This document shows, piece after piece, positions 17,243 to 26,165 of a stretch of DNA of 64,000 nt. The translations under genes were made by a program, and so were the position numbers. The DNA comes from Ardenticatenaceae bacterium. Its GTDB lineage: Bacteria; Chloroflexota; Anaerolineae; Promineifilales; Promineifilaceae. The stretch covers positions 1,178,001-1,242,000 of the forward strand of contig JACKCB010000001.1 of NCBI GenBank assembly GCA_020634235.1, in the 5' to 3' direction. Each line of letters opens with the position of its first letter. Positions within the stretch are counted from its first letter, which is position 1. The notes below the pieces were generated by a model. The model made no database searches, was not told the DNA's origin, and saw only the letters and a program-made list of their open reading frames with translations.

Positions 17243-17270
17243 TTGACGCGCTGCGCCAACCCCCTATAAT
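17243..17270 (+). promoter_or_regulatory. Promoter of the SDR-acyltransferase operon
   Basis: TTGACG (17243-17248), a 16-bp spacer and a perfect TATAAT (17265-17270). It points away from the phasin promoter, with only 37 bp between the two elements, and gives a leader of about 115 nt. Confidence 0.75.
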
Positions 17271-17391
17271 TCTCTCATCAGGAGTATCCATTCAACTCAA
17301 GCCATTTTGTCATCTTCTGGCACCACGCGCAGTGCAGCCCCCGGCCGGGGTCCATCCCAACCGCCCGGTGCCAGAATCCTGGAGACGACCT

Positions 17392-18513
17392 ATGACTGAC
17401 CAGCAAGTCGTTCTAATCACCGGCGTCGCCGGCTATTGGGGCAGCCGCGTCGCCACCCGGCTGCTCACCGGCACCGATTACGCCGTCATTGGCATAGACG
17501 CCCGGCCCCTGCCCAACGAAATCCCAGGCCTAAACTTCATCCAGGCCGACTTCCGCGATCCCCTGCTGGCCGATCTCATGGCAGTGGAAGAGGTGCACAC
17601 CGTATGCCACCTGGCCTTCTGGGAAACCGGCCGGCGCAGCGAAGCCGCCTTTGAACACAACGTCATGGGGACCATGAAATTCTTCGGCTCTTGCGCCGCC
17701 GCCAACGTCAAGAAAATCATCCTCAAGAGCAGCGCCGTGGTCTACGGCGCCCAACCCGACAATCCCGCCTATCTAACCGAAGACGCACCCCTGCGCGGCA
17801 GCCGGCGCTACGGCTACAATCGCTACCAGTTGGAGACAGAAGATTTCTGCAACGGCTTCCGGCGGCAAAATCCAGCCATCCAATTGACCGTCCTGCGCTT
17901 TGCCAACATCGTCGGGCCAACCGCCGACACCCCGTTCACCCGCTACCTGGGCCACCAAAGCACCCCGGTGCTCATGGGCTTCAACCCCATGATGCAGGTC
18001 ATCCACGAAGATGACGTGGTCAGCGCCCTGGTTCACGCCGTCATCCAGGACGTAGACGGCACCTTTAACGTGGCCGCCCAACCCGCCATGCCGCTCAAGC
18101 GCATCCTGTCACTGGCCGGCACGTTGCCCATATCCATTCTGCATCCCCTAACCTACTCCAGCGCGCTCAACCCCATGCAGCGCAAAATGTCGCTGGAACC
18201 AGATTACCTGCGCTACCGCTGGACCATGGACACGACGGCCATGAGTGACACGCTGGGCTTCTACCCGGAGCAGCCGGCCGATGAGGCCGTGAAAGCATTT
18301 CGCCAGCAGAAACGGCTCCCCCGCCAGGCCGACAACCCGCCGCCCAAAGCCCGGCCGGAGACCGACCTGCTCACCCTGATCGAGCGCCGCCGCAAAGTGA
18401 AAGCACAGCAGGCCAGAACCAACACACAAGTAACTGCCATGCCGTTCATGGCCGAGGTTGCCAGCAAAAATGAGCCGGCCCCCGCAGGCACTGAGGAAGT
18501 TGAAAATGTCTGA
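17392..18513 (+). CDS. NAD-dependent epimerase/dehydratase (extended SDR)
   Basis: A 373-residue extended short-chain dehydrogenase. The N-terminal Rossmann motif is ITGVAGYWGSRVA (about residues 8-20). The catalytic area has SSAVVYG and then YGYNRYQLE, supplying the YxxxK-like element with Arg/Gln variation, so catalytic competence is not certain. Residues 310-373 are a Pro/Lys-rich tail. The ATG at 17392 follows GGAGACGACCT. It overlaps the acyltransferase gene by 8 bp. An SDR next to an LPLAT acyltransferase also occurs in mycobacteria (Rv0501-Rv0502), which hints at a shared lipid pathway. Confidence 0.75.
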   Translation: MTDQQVVLITGVAGYWGSRVATRLLTGTDYAVIGIDARPLPNEIPGLNFIQADFRDPLLADLMAVEEVHTVCHLAFWETGRRSEAAFEHNVMGTMKFFGSCAAANVKKIILKSSAVVYGAQPDNPAYLTEDAPLRGSRRYGYNRYQLETEDFCNGFRRQNPAIQLTVLRFANIVGPTADTPFTRYLGHQSTPVLMGFNPMMQVIHEDDVVSALVHAVIQDVDGTFNVAAQPAMPLKRILSLAGTLPISILHPLTYSSALNPMQRKMSLEPDYLRYRWTMDTTAMSDTLGFYPEQPADEAVKAFRQQKRLPRQADNPPPKARPETDLLTLIERRRKVKAQQARTNTQVTAMPFMAEVASKNEPAPAGTEEVENV

Positions 18514-19900
18514 GATCGATATCAAACAACAGTGCCAGGCTGTCACCCGCGCCGGCACGCCATGCCGCAACACCGCCCAGCCGGGGTCACGCTACTGTCA
18601 CATCCACCTGGTGCTGGCCGAACCAACCACCACCAATGGACGTGGCTCGCTCCCCCCGACCTCCCCCCCACCCTCCGAGGACGAAGTTCGCCGCCAGTTG
18701 GCCGAAGAGCTAGACCACCTCATCGCCCAACTTCACGACAGCTCACCCGAATTTACGCCCCCCCCCTTCTCCCCACAGAACCTCATCGCCGCCCTCAAGC
18801 ACGACATCGGCCAACTGCCGCCCGCCATGCGCGTGGACCTGCTCTACCGCCTGCGCGACAGCGTGAGCAGCGAGCAGTTCAACATGGAAACCTGGCAAAG
18901 CACCTGGTATCTCATGCACTACTGGAAACATTTCCAGAACAGGGCCATAGAAAGCGGCCTGGGGGCACGGCTGGCCAGCCTGGCCGGCAAGCCATTGCAG
19001 CAGCTGCAGCAGCGCATCCCCGCCGAACTGTTCGATCTGGACACGCTGAAGGGGGCCTGGTTCATGGTCAGCTATTCAGTCCAGTACCAGGCCGACATCA
19101 TCAAACGACGCATGACCGGCGACTACCAGACCGACGATTGGGGGCTGGACTACGAATTCCTGGATGCCGTCCGCCCGCTCATCAGCTTCATGTACCGCCA
19201 CTACTGGCGCGTCCAGCCCAGCGGCCTAGAGAATGTCCCCGACACCGGCCGGGCCTTGCTGGTTGCCAACCACTCCGGCCAGCTCCCCTTCGATGCCTCC
19301 ATGTTACTGGCCTCGGTCATGCTGGACCATCCCTCGCAGCGATTGGTGCGCAGCCTGTATGCCAACTGGTTCCCCACCCTGCCCTTCCTCTCCTCCGCCT
19401 TCGAGAAGATCGGCCAGACCCTGGCCGATGTCGAAAACGGCACCCGCCTGCTGGAACAAGAGGAGCTGGTGGGCGTCTTCCCCGAAGGGTACAAAGGGGT
19501 CAGCAAGCTGTACAAAGATCGCTACAAGCTGGCCCGCTTTGGCCGCGGCGGTTTCATCAAGATGGCCCTCCGCGCCCAGGCACCCATCATCCCGGTGGCC
19601 ATCGTCGGCGCAGAAGAGACCTATATCTCCGTCTACAAATCAAAAACCCTGGCCAGGCTTACCGGCTTCCCCTACTTCCCCATCTCCCTGCGCTTCCCCT
19701 GGTTTGGCCTGCTGGGTGTTATCCCCCTGCCCACCAAGTGGTACATCGACTTTGGCACCCCCATCCCCATGGAAGAGTTCCAACCCGATGCCGCCGATGA
19801 TCTGGTGCTGGTGTCCCAGCTCACCGACCAGGTGCGCAACATCGTCCAGGAGATGATTTACGAGCGGCTGGCACAGCGCCGTTCAGTCTTCCTCGGTTAG
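18506..19900 (+). CDS. Lysophospholipid acyltransferase-like (LPLAT) protein with Cys/His N-terminus
   Basis: A 464-residue PlsC-superfamily acyltransferase expected to acylate glycerolipids at the membrane. The acceptor motif is NHSGQLPFDASM at about residue 260, with the longer His-to-Asp spacing seen in the MGAT-like subgroup, followed by the phosphate-binding FPEGYKG. Residues 1-35 form a separate Cys/His module with C10, C20, C31 and H34 in a CRNTAQPGSRYCHIH context, probably a small metal site. About 200 residues of helical, charged sequence link the two. The ATG overlaps the SDR stop by 8 bp. Confidence 0.8.
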   Translation: MSEIDIKQQCQAVTRAGTPCRNTAQPGSRYCHIHLVLAEPTTTNGRGSLPPTSPPPSEDEVRRQLAEELDHLIAQLHDSSPEFTPPPFSPQNLIAALKHDIGQLPPAMRVDLLYRLRDSVSSEQFNMETWQSTWYLMHYWKHFQNRAIESGLGARLASLAGKPLQQLQQRIPAELFDLDTLKGAWFMVSYSVQYQADIIKRRMTGDYQTDDWGLDYEFLDAVRPLISFMYRHYWRVQPSGLENVPDTGRALLVANHSGQLPFDASMLLASVMLDHPSQRLVRSLYANWFPTLPFLSSAFEKIGQTLADVENGTRLLEQEELVGVFPEGYKGVSKLYKDRYKLARFGRGGFIKMALRAQAPIIPVAIVGAEETYISVYKSKTLARLTGFPYFPISLRFPWFGLLGVIPLPTKWYIDFGTPIPMEEFQPDAADDLVLVSQLTDQVRNIVQEMIYERLAQRRSVFLG

Positions 19901-19925
19901 TCCATATGGACTTTATCCTCCGAAC

Positions 19926-19955
19926 GGGGCAGCGCGCCTGAATGCGCGCCGCCCC
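19926..19955 (+). other. GC-rich intercistronic hairpin
   Basis: GGGGC-A-GCGCGC pairs with GCGCGC-C-GCCCC around a 6-nt loop, giving 11 bp with one A/C mismatch. It lies between the acyltransferase and SCP2 genes and lacks a T run; it may stabilise or partly terminate the transcript. Confidence 0.45.
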
Positions 19956-19996
19956 CCATCAATTCCGCCACCAGGCCAAATCAACGAGAAGAGACC

Positions 19997-20401
19997 ATGC
20001 CGATTTTTGCCAGCGATGAACAACTATACGTCTGCACCGAAGTGCTGTTCGACCGCATCCAGACGGAATATCCCAGCGCCGCCCGTGCCTTTACCGGTTC
20101 CCGACTGGTAGTCCGCCTGAAAACCAGCGAGCCTGAAGCAGAAATCTTTGTGAACGGCCGGCAATACCCGCTCAAGACCAGCTTTGGCCCCTCAGCCGAC
20201 CGGGCCGACCTGGACATCGAGCTAACGGCCGACACCCTGCACCTGATTCTGATGGGCGATTTGTCCCTGGGCAAAGCCCTGGGCAGCGGATCCCTGCGGG
20301 TGCGCGGGCCGGTATTCAGAGCGCTGTCGCTGGCCGAGCTTTTCCAGCGTGGCCAGTCCATTTATCCGGAAATCTTGCAGCAGCAGGGGATACAGCCTTA
20401 A
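19997..20401 (+). CDS. SCP2 sterol/lipid-binding-fold protein
   Basis: A 134-residue single-domain protein of the SCP2-like superfamily, which binds lipids or acyl groups in a hydrophobic tunnel. The pattern is a first helix (QLYVCTEVLFDRIQ), a five-strand sheet with VVRLKTSEPEAEIFVNG and DLDIELTADTLHLILMGDLS, then LGSGSLRVRGPVFRAL, typical of the SCP2 C-terminal half. It is downstream of the acyltransferase and likely in the same transcript. A second SCP2 protein is encoded at 24924-25334. Confidence 0.75.
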   Translation: MPIFASDEQLYVCTEVLFDRIQTEYPSAARAFTGSRLVVRLKTSEPEAEIFVNGRQYPLKTSFGPSADRADLDIELTADTLHLILMGDLSLGKALGSGSLRVRGPVFRALSLAELFQRGQSIYPEILQQQGIQP

Positions 20402-20454
20402 CGAGGGACAGCCAACCGCCGTTTGACCGGTCAAAACATCAGAGGCGAGGATAA

Positions 20455-20478
20455 GGGGCAGACCGGCGTGTCTGCCCC
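20455..20478. terminator. Bidirectional hairpin between convergent genes
   Basis: A perfect 9-bp stem (GGGGCAGAC with GTCTGCCCC) and a 6-nt loop in the 93-bp space between the SCP2 gene (+) and the solute-binding gene (-). T-rich tails are short on both sides. Confidence 0.6.
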
Positions 20479-20494
20479 TATCGTTGCCAGCTTA

Positions 20495-23029
20495 TCACGG
20501 GCCGTAGTTCGGGTCAGCCTGCTGGGCACAGGACAGTACTTGCTCCGGGGTGCGCTCCGGGGCGGCAGCCATGCAAGCCAGGTAGGCATCCGCTTTCACC
20601 TGCCCGGCAGCTAACACCCCGGCCGGGTCGCCCCCGGCATACAACTCGCGCAGCAAATCATCCCACCAGGCATAAAGCGGCCCGGCCAGCAGCGTATCCA
20701 CCGGCGCGCGCGTCGACCGTTGCACCGCATCCCTGGCATAAGCTGCCTGTTGGCTGCCCACCGCCTCGGCCCAGCCGTCCGACTCCCGCACCGAAATTCG
20801 CGCCGGTACCGCGGTATAGGCCGTGGGAATGACCGTCGTCAGTTCCACAAGCCAGGCCAGGCACGCATCGGGGTCCGGCGCCGTTTGGGAGAGATAGAGG
20901 CTGGTGAGAATCGGCGCCGGCAGCGCAGCATCACCGGGCATCGCCGCCGTCCCCAGCCGGAAACTCGCCCCCGACCAGCCGAAGCGCCCGTTCACGTTAC
21001 CTGGGTAATCGTTCCAAAACGTAGCCCGGCCGGCGTTGATAACCTCATCCAGGGCATTCAGGTTGCCCGAACCGCTCTGCGTGCCGCCGCCATAAGCCGG
21101 GGCGATAATGCCCTCGGCTGCCTGCGCCACCAGCCAGGCCAGCGCCTCCGCCGCTTCCGGCGTATCCCAGAGCACGGCCGGGGCATCGCCGGCCAGGGCA
21201 AACAGCTCCAGGCCGCGCAGATTCAGCAGCAGCTCTACCGGATGCCCCTGTTCTGGCAGCACTGGTCCGGGCACAAAGCCATAGATCTGGCTGCGCCCTT
21301 CGCCAATGGGCATCAGGCTGGCCAGGTCCAGCATCTCCGCCAACGTCCACGCCGGCGGCGGGGGGGCGATATCGCGCCGCTGCAGGCGCTGCGCGTTGTA
21401 GTACAACATCTGCGGCTGCAAGGAGACCGGCAGACCGTATAACTCGCCATCCACCCGCGCATTGTCCACAATGAAAGGCTCGTAATCGGCCAGGAGATCG
21501 GCCGGCAGCAGGTTGGCGAGCGGCACCACCTGGCCGGCTATCTCCGGTGGCAGATCGCCGGTCCAGGCAAAGCAGCCAAATTCACGGGGGATGTTGGCCA
21601 GTTCCGCCGGGCCAACGGGCGCTCCGGCCAGGTAAGTCCAGTAATCGTTCAGTTCCACATAGAACCCCGTCTGCCGGCCAAAGCTCTCGCTGGCGGCGCG
21701 GATGACGTTCTTGTTGCTCAGGCCGGTTCCACTGAAAAAGCGGAGCACGCCCTCTGCCCCTGCCTCAAGCGTGGGCTGAACGCCCACCACAACCGGCGTC
21801 CCGGCCGGGGAAGGGACAGGCGATGGTGTGGGCAGAGTCGCCAGGTTGGCCTGCAAATCCCCGGCCGCCACATCGCTGGCCAGCGCCTCACCCAGCGCAG
21901 CCGCCACCTGCCGCATAGCCGGCGTTACTGGCCCATACCAGGCGTGGGCCAGGGCAAAATGCAGCCCATCCGCCTGGTCGGCTGGCAGATTGTCGTTGGC
22001 CGTCGCCAGCGCCTCCCGGCCGGGGATCTCCCACCAGCGCGCGGCAAAGGGATGGGCGGCCAGGTAGTCCAGCCAGGCCAGCGCCAGCGCCGCCCGGGCC
22101 GTGCCGCCACTCACCGCAGCGCAGGCCACCTGGACCGGATTGGCCGCCTGCGCGCCGTCCTCCGCCAGCGGAAAGGGCAGCAGGGTCACATTGTCACCCA
22201 CCTTGCCGCGCCAGGCCGTCAGCGCCAGCGGCGAATCGAGCCACAAGGCCACCTGGCCCGCCGCAATCGCCCCGGCCGGGTCATCCACCATCAACACCGC
22301 GCCTTGCTGCAAAAGCTCGCCGTACCAGCCGGTGGTCGCCATGAGCGCCGCCGCATCAATGCCGCCCTCTTCGGCCGGCAGTTGTCCCGCCAGCGCCGGC
22401 GCAAAGAGGGTCTCCAGGCCGCCCATCTGGGCAAAGCCGGCCAGCGCCGGATCATGAGCGTGGACATCGCCCACCAGGCGCGCAAAATCGGCCCAGGTCC
22501 AGCCTGGCCCCGGCCGGGGCACGCCGGCCGCATCCAGCAGATCACCGTTGGCAAAGAACATGGTGGGGGTCACGTACAGGGGCACGCCAACCTGCCGCCC
22601 ATCCGCCTGGCAGCCGGCCAGCGCCCCCGGCCAAAAATCGGCCGCGCTCAGGCCGGCGGCGGCCAGGGCATCGCTTTGGTCCAGGAAGTAGGCACCGGTG
22701 CCCGGCCCGGCCGGGACCGGCAGCAGCATGGCGTCGGCCAGAGAAGCCAGTTGGAAGTAATCATATTCACCCGTTTGCGGGGAGCGCGTGTCCTCCACCG
22801 GCAGGTAGTCAATGGACACGCCGGGGTTCTCGGCCTGAAAGGCATCGATCAGGGGGCGGTAGAGCGCCTCTTTGTAGGCCGCGTCGGCAAAGCGCAAGAT
22901 GGTCACGTCAGCAGGATCGGCGGACTGTTCGTTACCGTTGCCGCCGCTGCAGGCCGCCAGCAGGAACGTGACCACCAGCAGCCAGGTACGCCACCGTCCC
23001 GGCCGGGATAAACGCAAATGGGCAAACAT
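20495..23029 (-). CDS. Double extracellular solute-binding lipoprotein
   Basis: An 844-residue lipoprotein with lipobox LAAC (Cys27). Two family-1 solute-binding units follow. Unit A is about residues 40-405 (begins DVTILRFADAAYKEALYRPLIDAFQ). A Pro/Ser/Thr linker (about 408-430) joins it to unit B, about 435-844 (begins VLRFFSGTGLSNKNVIRAASESFG). Each has the AYxxA/WWDDL-type C-terminal helices of carbohydrate-binding ABC lipoproteins. Usual length is about 420, so this is a tandem fusion. No permease or ATPase gene is adjacent. An AGGAGGCG lies upstream of the ATG. Ligand unknown. Confidence 0.75.
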   Translation of the reverse strand: MFAHLRLSRPGRWRTWLLVVTFLLAACSGGNGNEQSADPADVTILRFADAAYKEALYRPLIDAFQAENPGVSIDYLPVEDTRSPQTGEYDYFQLASLADAMLLPVPAGPGTGAYFLDQSDALAAAGLSAADFWPGALAGCQADGRQVGVPLYVTPTMFFANGDLLDAAGVPRPGPGWTWADFARLVGDVHAHDPALAGFAQMGGLETLFAPALAGQLPAEEGGIDAAALMATTGWYGELLQQGAVLMVDDPAGAIAAGQVALWLDSPLALTAWRGKVGDNVTLLPFPLAEDGAQAANPVQVACAAVSGGTARAALALAWLDYLAAHPFAARWWEIPGREALATANDNLPADQADGLHFALAHAWYGPVTPAMRQVAAALGEALASDVAAGDLQANLATLPTPSPVPSPAGTPVVVGVQPTLEAGAEGVLRFFSGTGLSNKNVIRAASESFGRQTGFYVELNDYWTYLAGAPVGPAELANIPREFGCFAWTGDLPPEIAGQVVPLANLLPADLLADYEPFIVDNARVDGELYGLPVSLQPQMLYYNAQRLQRRDIAPPPPAWTLAEMLDLASLMPIGEGRSQIYGFVPGPVLPEQGHPVELLLNLRGLELFALAGDAPAVLWDTPEAAEALAWLVAQAAEGIIAPAYGGGTQSGSGNLNALDEVINAGRATFWNDYPGNVNGRFGWSGASFRLGTAAMPGDAALPAPILTSLYLSQTAPDPDACLAWLVELTTVIPTAYTAVPARISVRESDGWAEAVGSQQAAYARDAVQRSTRAPVDTLLAGPLYAWWDDLLRELYAGGDPAGVLAAGQVKADAYLACMAAAPERTPEQVLSCAQQADPNYGP

Positions 23030-23194
23030 GAATACGCCTCCTGATGAGAATTAGCGCAGCGCCCCGGCCGGGCTTCGTCCAGGCCGCCAGGGCTGCGTCG
23101 GGTGGTGGGGTGCGCCAGGCAGGTCGGCAGGCGACCCTGATGATTAGACGCAAAGCCCGGCCGGGATTTTGGCTGGCCGGCGGCAGAACGCAAA

Positions 23195-23215
23195 CAGGGC
23201 GCGTAACGCGCCCTG
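23195..23215 (-). terminator. Likely terminator after the patatin gene
   Basis: A 9-bp perfect stem (CAGGGCGCG with CGCGCCCTG) and loop TAA, followed on the minus strand by TTTGCGTTCT. It is 46 bp downstream of the patatin stop. Confidence 0.6.
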
Positions 23216-23260
23216 CACCCTGTTACCGTTGCTGGCCCCGCGGCCCAGGCTGGCTGGGGA

Positions 23261-24589
23261 TCAGCTGTTCAGTCCCAGCTCCACGTTGAGCACGCTGCTC
23301 TTCTCATCGTAGTCCGGGCGATGGCCGTTGCCGGTCAGGCGTTCGCCCATGTTCAGGGCCAGGCTGTCCAGCAGCGTATCCAGCCGGGCCAGGCAGCCGG
23401 TCAGTTCGCCGGTTGGTGTGCCCCGCTCCACCCCGGCCGGGCGGTCATACAAAATGCGCCGCAGCACCGCCGGGTCATTGCCCGATTGGATCAGCTCCTG
23501 CATATCCTCAATCAGCAGCCGGCGGGTGATGGGGATGCCATGGCGGGCCAGGACCGCCTTGTAGTAAGCAAAATCCTGGGCCAGGTCCAGCGTCACCGAT
23601 TCAAAGCCATGCCGGGCCGTCGTTAGCCGGGCCCCGTAGCGCATAATGTTATCGAAGTGCATCGTTTCGTCGTCCATCTGCGGTTCCACCAAAATGATGT
23701 CCACGTCGGGATGGCGGCGGCGCAACTGCTTGATGTGGTAATGCAGCCCGGAATGGAGCAGAATGGCCAGTGTTTGCGAAGTGACCGCCTGGACTCCTTT
23801 GTCGCTCAGGTACCCACCGGCCGCTTCCAAAAAGGGAATAGAGGAGCGGTCGCTGTTGTCATAGGGCACAACGGGGTTGATGCACACCACCAGCGTGGCT
23901 CCGTGCTCAATGGCCAGGTCCAGGCTGGCATTGCCCCGCAGCCCGCCATCGACGTATTCGTTGCTGCCAATGCGCACCGGGTTGTAGAAAATGGGCAGGG
24001 CAGAAGAAGCGGCCACAGCCAATGAGATGGGCACCTCGCTCTGGTCATCCTTGCTAAAAACGACCCGCTCGCCGTTGTCCAGGTTGGTGGCAATGATATA
24101 GAGGGCGCGGGTGAGGCGGGTGAAATCGTTGCTGAAGTCGTTGTAGCTGAGGACGTGGCGCACGTAACGTTCCAGGGCCAGGCTGTCGTACACCCCGGCC
24201 GGGAGCGCCTCCGAGAGTGACCAAACAAAGTCAAACACCGTCATCTCCGGCCGCTGGCGCCAGAAGCTGGACCAGGCGCTAACCAGCTTGCGCGGCAGTT
24301 TCAGGCCGGTTTGCAGCAGGTCACGGTAGTTCAGGCTAAGAATGTCGCGGCGATCTATGGGGCGGATTTCGGGATGGGAACCGTTGAGTCCTTGCAGCAT
24401 CATGCTGGGACTCATGCCGTTGGCCAGCATGGCCGCTACCAGCGCTCCGGCGCTGGTCCCCACAAAGATGTCAAAATCGTTGACAGAGCGGTCCACCAGC
24501 AGGTCATCAATAGCCCGCAGTGCCCCAATTTCGTAAACAGCGCCCGTTACCCCCCCACCTGCCAATACCAGTGCTGTCTTGCCGGCCAT
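23261..24589 (-). CDS. Patatin-like phospholipase
   Basis: A 442-residue serine acyl hydrolase with the patatin Ser-Asp dyad. The oxyanion loop is GGGVTGAVYE at residues 11-20, the nucleophile lies in GTSAG (Ser46), and the Asp in YVDGGLRGN near residue 220. Residues 300-442 are a helical extension beyond the usual patatin core. Substrates are membrane or storage lipids. It has its own promoter (24661-24689) and a likely terminator. A shorter patatin is encoded at 25387, with an SCP2 gene between them. Confidence 0.88.
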   Translation of the reverse strand: MAGKTALVLAGGGVTGAVYEIGALRAIDDLLVDRSVNDFDIFVGTSAGALVAAMLANGMSPSMMLQGLNGSHPEIRPIDRRDILSLNYRDLLQTGLKLPRKLVSAWSSFWRQRPEMTVFDFVWSLSEALPAGVYDSLALERYVRHVLSYNDFSNDFTRLTRALYIIATNLDNGERVVFSKDDQSEVPISLAVAASSALPIFYNPVRIGSNEYVDGGLRGNASLDLAIEHGATLVVCINPVVPYDNSDRSSIPFLEAAGGYLSDKGVQAVTSQTLAILLHSGLHYHIKQLRRRHPDVDIILVEPQMDDETMHFDNIMRYGARLTTARHGFESVTLDLAQDFAYYKAVLARHGIPITRRLLIEDMQELIQSGNDPAVLRRILYDRPAGVERGTPTGELTGCLARLDTLLDSLALNMGERLTGNGHRPDYDEKSSVLNVELGLNS

Positions 24590-24923
24590 ACGCTTTGCGG
24601 TTCCTCTTTACACGTTCCAATGGGCAGTTTGCCTAACTACCAGGCTCAATTTCCTGGCCAATTTTACCACCGGAACAGGCAAAAGTCACTTCTGGCACGG
24701 CCGGCGGGTGGGAAACAGGGACTACCCGGCCGGGGCAATTTGCCGCCGCAGACACGGCCAACAGATCATGCACCCAACGTGCCAAATAGACCAATTACGG
24801 GTACACTAGGGTACGAATGCAAGCCATGTGGGGCGCACCCCGGCCGGGAGACAACAGCAGCACTGGCCAGCCCCCACGGCCAGCCGAGAAACCGGGTGCC
24901 AGATAGATTCCAGGAGGTAAGTC
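24590..24923. promoter_or_regulatory. Divergent intergenic region with two promoter candidates
   Basis: No gene is visible in these 334 bp. Minus strand: GTGACT (24689-24684), 17 bp, TAAAAT (24666-24661) faces the patatin. Plus strand: GTGCCA (24779-24784), 17 bp, TACACT (24802-24807) faces the SCP2 gene. Two CCCGGCCGGG copies lie near 24728 and 24840. An AGGAGGT sits just before the SCP2 ATG. Confidence 0.45.
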
Positions 24924-25334
24924 ATGGGTTATCAATTTCCTAGCGAAGCATGGGTCCAGGAGCTAATGAAGAAAGTCAACGTCAGTCAGGCCTACCAGGA
25001 AGCCGCCAAGAAATGGGAAGGCGACCTCTGTTTCGTTATCCAAAAAGGGCCGGGCATGAGCGACGATGGCTATCTATACCTGGATTTGTGGCACGGCGAG
25101 TGCCGGTCAGCCAGGGAGTTGCAGTCTGCCGATGAACTCACAGCCGAGTTCGAAATTGCCGCCCCCCTGGCCACCTGGCGGCAAGTGCTGGAAGGTAAGC
25201 TGGACCCCATTCGCGGCATCAGCAGCCGCCAGCTAAAGCTCAAGGGCAGTATGATGAAAATTCTCAAGTCGCCCCGAGCGGCTATTGAGCTGGTGAACTG
25301 CGCCAAAGAGATAGACACCGTCTGGCCGGCATAG
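24924..25334 (+). CDS. SCP2 sterol/lipid-binding-fold protein
   Basis: A 136-residue single-domain SCP2-like protein. Its features are a first helix with SQAYQEAAKKWEGD, the strand pair LCFVIQKGPGMSDDGYLYLDLW, then FEIAAPLATWRQVLEGKLDP and the closing SRQLKLKGSMMKILKSPRAA. This last stretch closely follows the SCP2 domain signature. It is more canonical than the copy at 19997. The ATG has AGGAGGT at ideal spacing. It is probably co-transcribed with the patatin 52 bp downstream. Confidence 0.8.
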   Translation: MGYQFPSEAWVQELMKKVNVSQAYQEAAKKWEGDLCFVIQKGPGMSDDGYLYLDLWHGECRSARELQSADELTAEFEIAAPLATWRQVLEGKLDPIRGISSRQLKLKGSMMKILKSPRAAIELVNCAKEIDTVWPA

Positions 25335-25386
25335 GCAGCCCCACCCCGGCCGGGGGTGTTACGTTCACCAAAGGCGGATAACAGCC

Positions 25387-26151
25387 GTGTTCAAGCAACA
25401 AAAACGAGTTGGCCTGGCCCTGGGCGGCGGCGCAGTGCGCGGCCTGGCCCACCTGGGCGTCCTCGCCGTGCTGGAGCGAGAAGAGATACCGGTCCATTAC
25501 CTCGCCGGAACCAGCGTTGGCTCGCTCGTCGGGGCGATGTTTTGCGCCGGCCTCAGCGTGGCCGAGCTGGAATACATCGCCAGCCACATCGGCTGGCGGC
25601 ACATGGCCCGGCCGGTCCGGTCACGGCAAGGGTTGGTGTCCTTCAGCAAACTAGAATCACTCATCAGCGAGCTGTTGGGCGACCTCACCTTTGCCGACCT
25701 GGACATCCCCATGGCCATAGTCACCGCCGACATGCAGACCGGCCAGACCATCGTCCTCACCGAGGGGGCGTTGGCCCCGGCCATCGTGGCCAGTTGCTGC
25801 GTGCCCGGCCTGGTAGAGCCGCGCACCCTCAATGGCTACCTGCTGGGGGATGGCGGTATCGTCAACAACATCCCCGCCTCGGTCGTGCGCGACATGGGGG
25901 CCAACTACGTCATCGCCGTCGATATCTTCGAACCGCGCTTCCGGCTGAACAGCCCGCTGGGCATCGGCTTCACCGCGCTGGAGATTCTGGTTGATCGCGC
26001 CGGCGAAGGATACAAAAAGGCCGACTGCCTCATCACACCCCATCTGGCAGGCATGTCCTATTTCCTCTTTCGCGAGCGGCAGCAGCTCATCGATCGCGGC
26101 CGGGAGGCCACCGAATACGCCCTGCCCGGCCTGCGGCTGGCCCTGGGTTAG
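25387..26151 (+). CDS. Patatin-like phospholipase (RssA/NTE-like)
   Basis: A 254-residue compact patatin with a GTG start. The oxyanion loop is GGGAVRGLAHLG, the nucleophile lies in GTSVG (Ser43), and the catalytic Asp in GDGGIVNNIP near residue 157. It belongs to the RssA/YchK-like group by size and by the early Arg-Gly-Leu-Ala-His. Cytoplasmic, with no signal. It lies between an SCP2 gene and a TPR gene on the same strand with short gaps. Confidence 0.88.
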   Translation: MFKQQKRVGLALGGGAVRGLAHLGVLAVLEREEIPVHYLAGTSVGSLVGAMFCAGLSVAELEYIASHIGWRHMARPVRSRQGLVSFSKLESLISELLGDLTFADLDIPMAIVTADMQTGQTIVLTEGALAPAIVASCCVPGLVEPRTLNGYLLGDGGIVNNIPASVVRDMGANYVIAVDIFEPRFRLNSPLGIGFTALEILVDRAGEGYKKADCLITPHLAGMSYFLFRERQQLIDRGREATEYALPGLRLALG

Positions 26152-26165
26152 CACACCGCACACAG

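Noticed and set aside
16828..17391. Long N-terminal extension of the SDR gene
   Set aside because: It crosses the phasin gene antisense and both promoters; the Rossmann motif begins just after the ATG at 17392.
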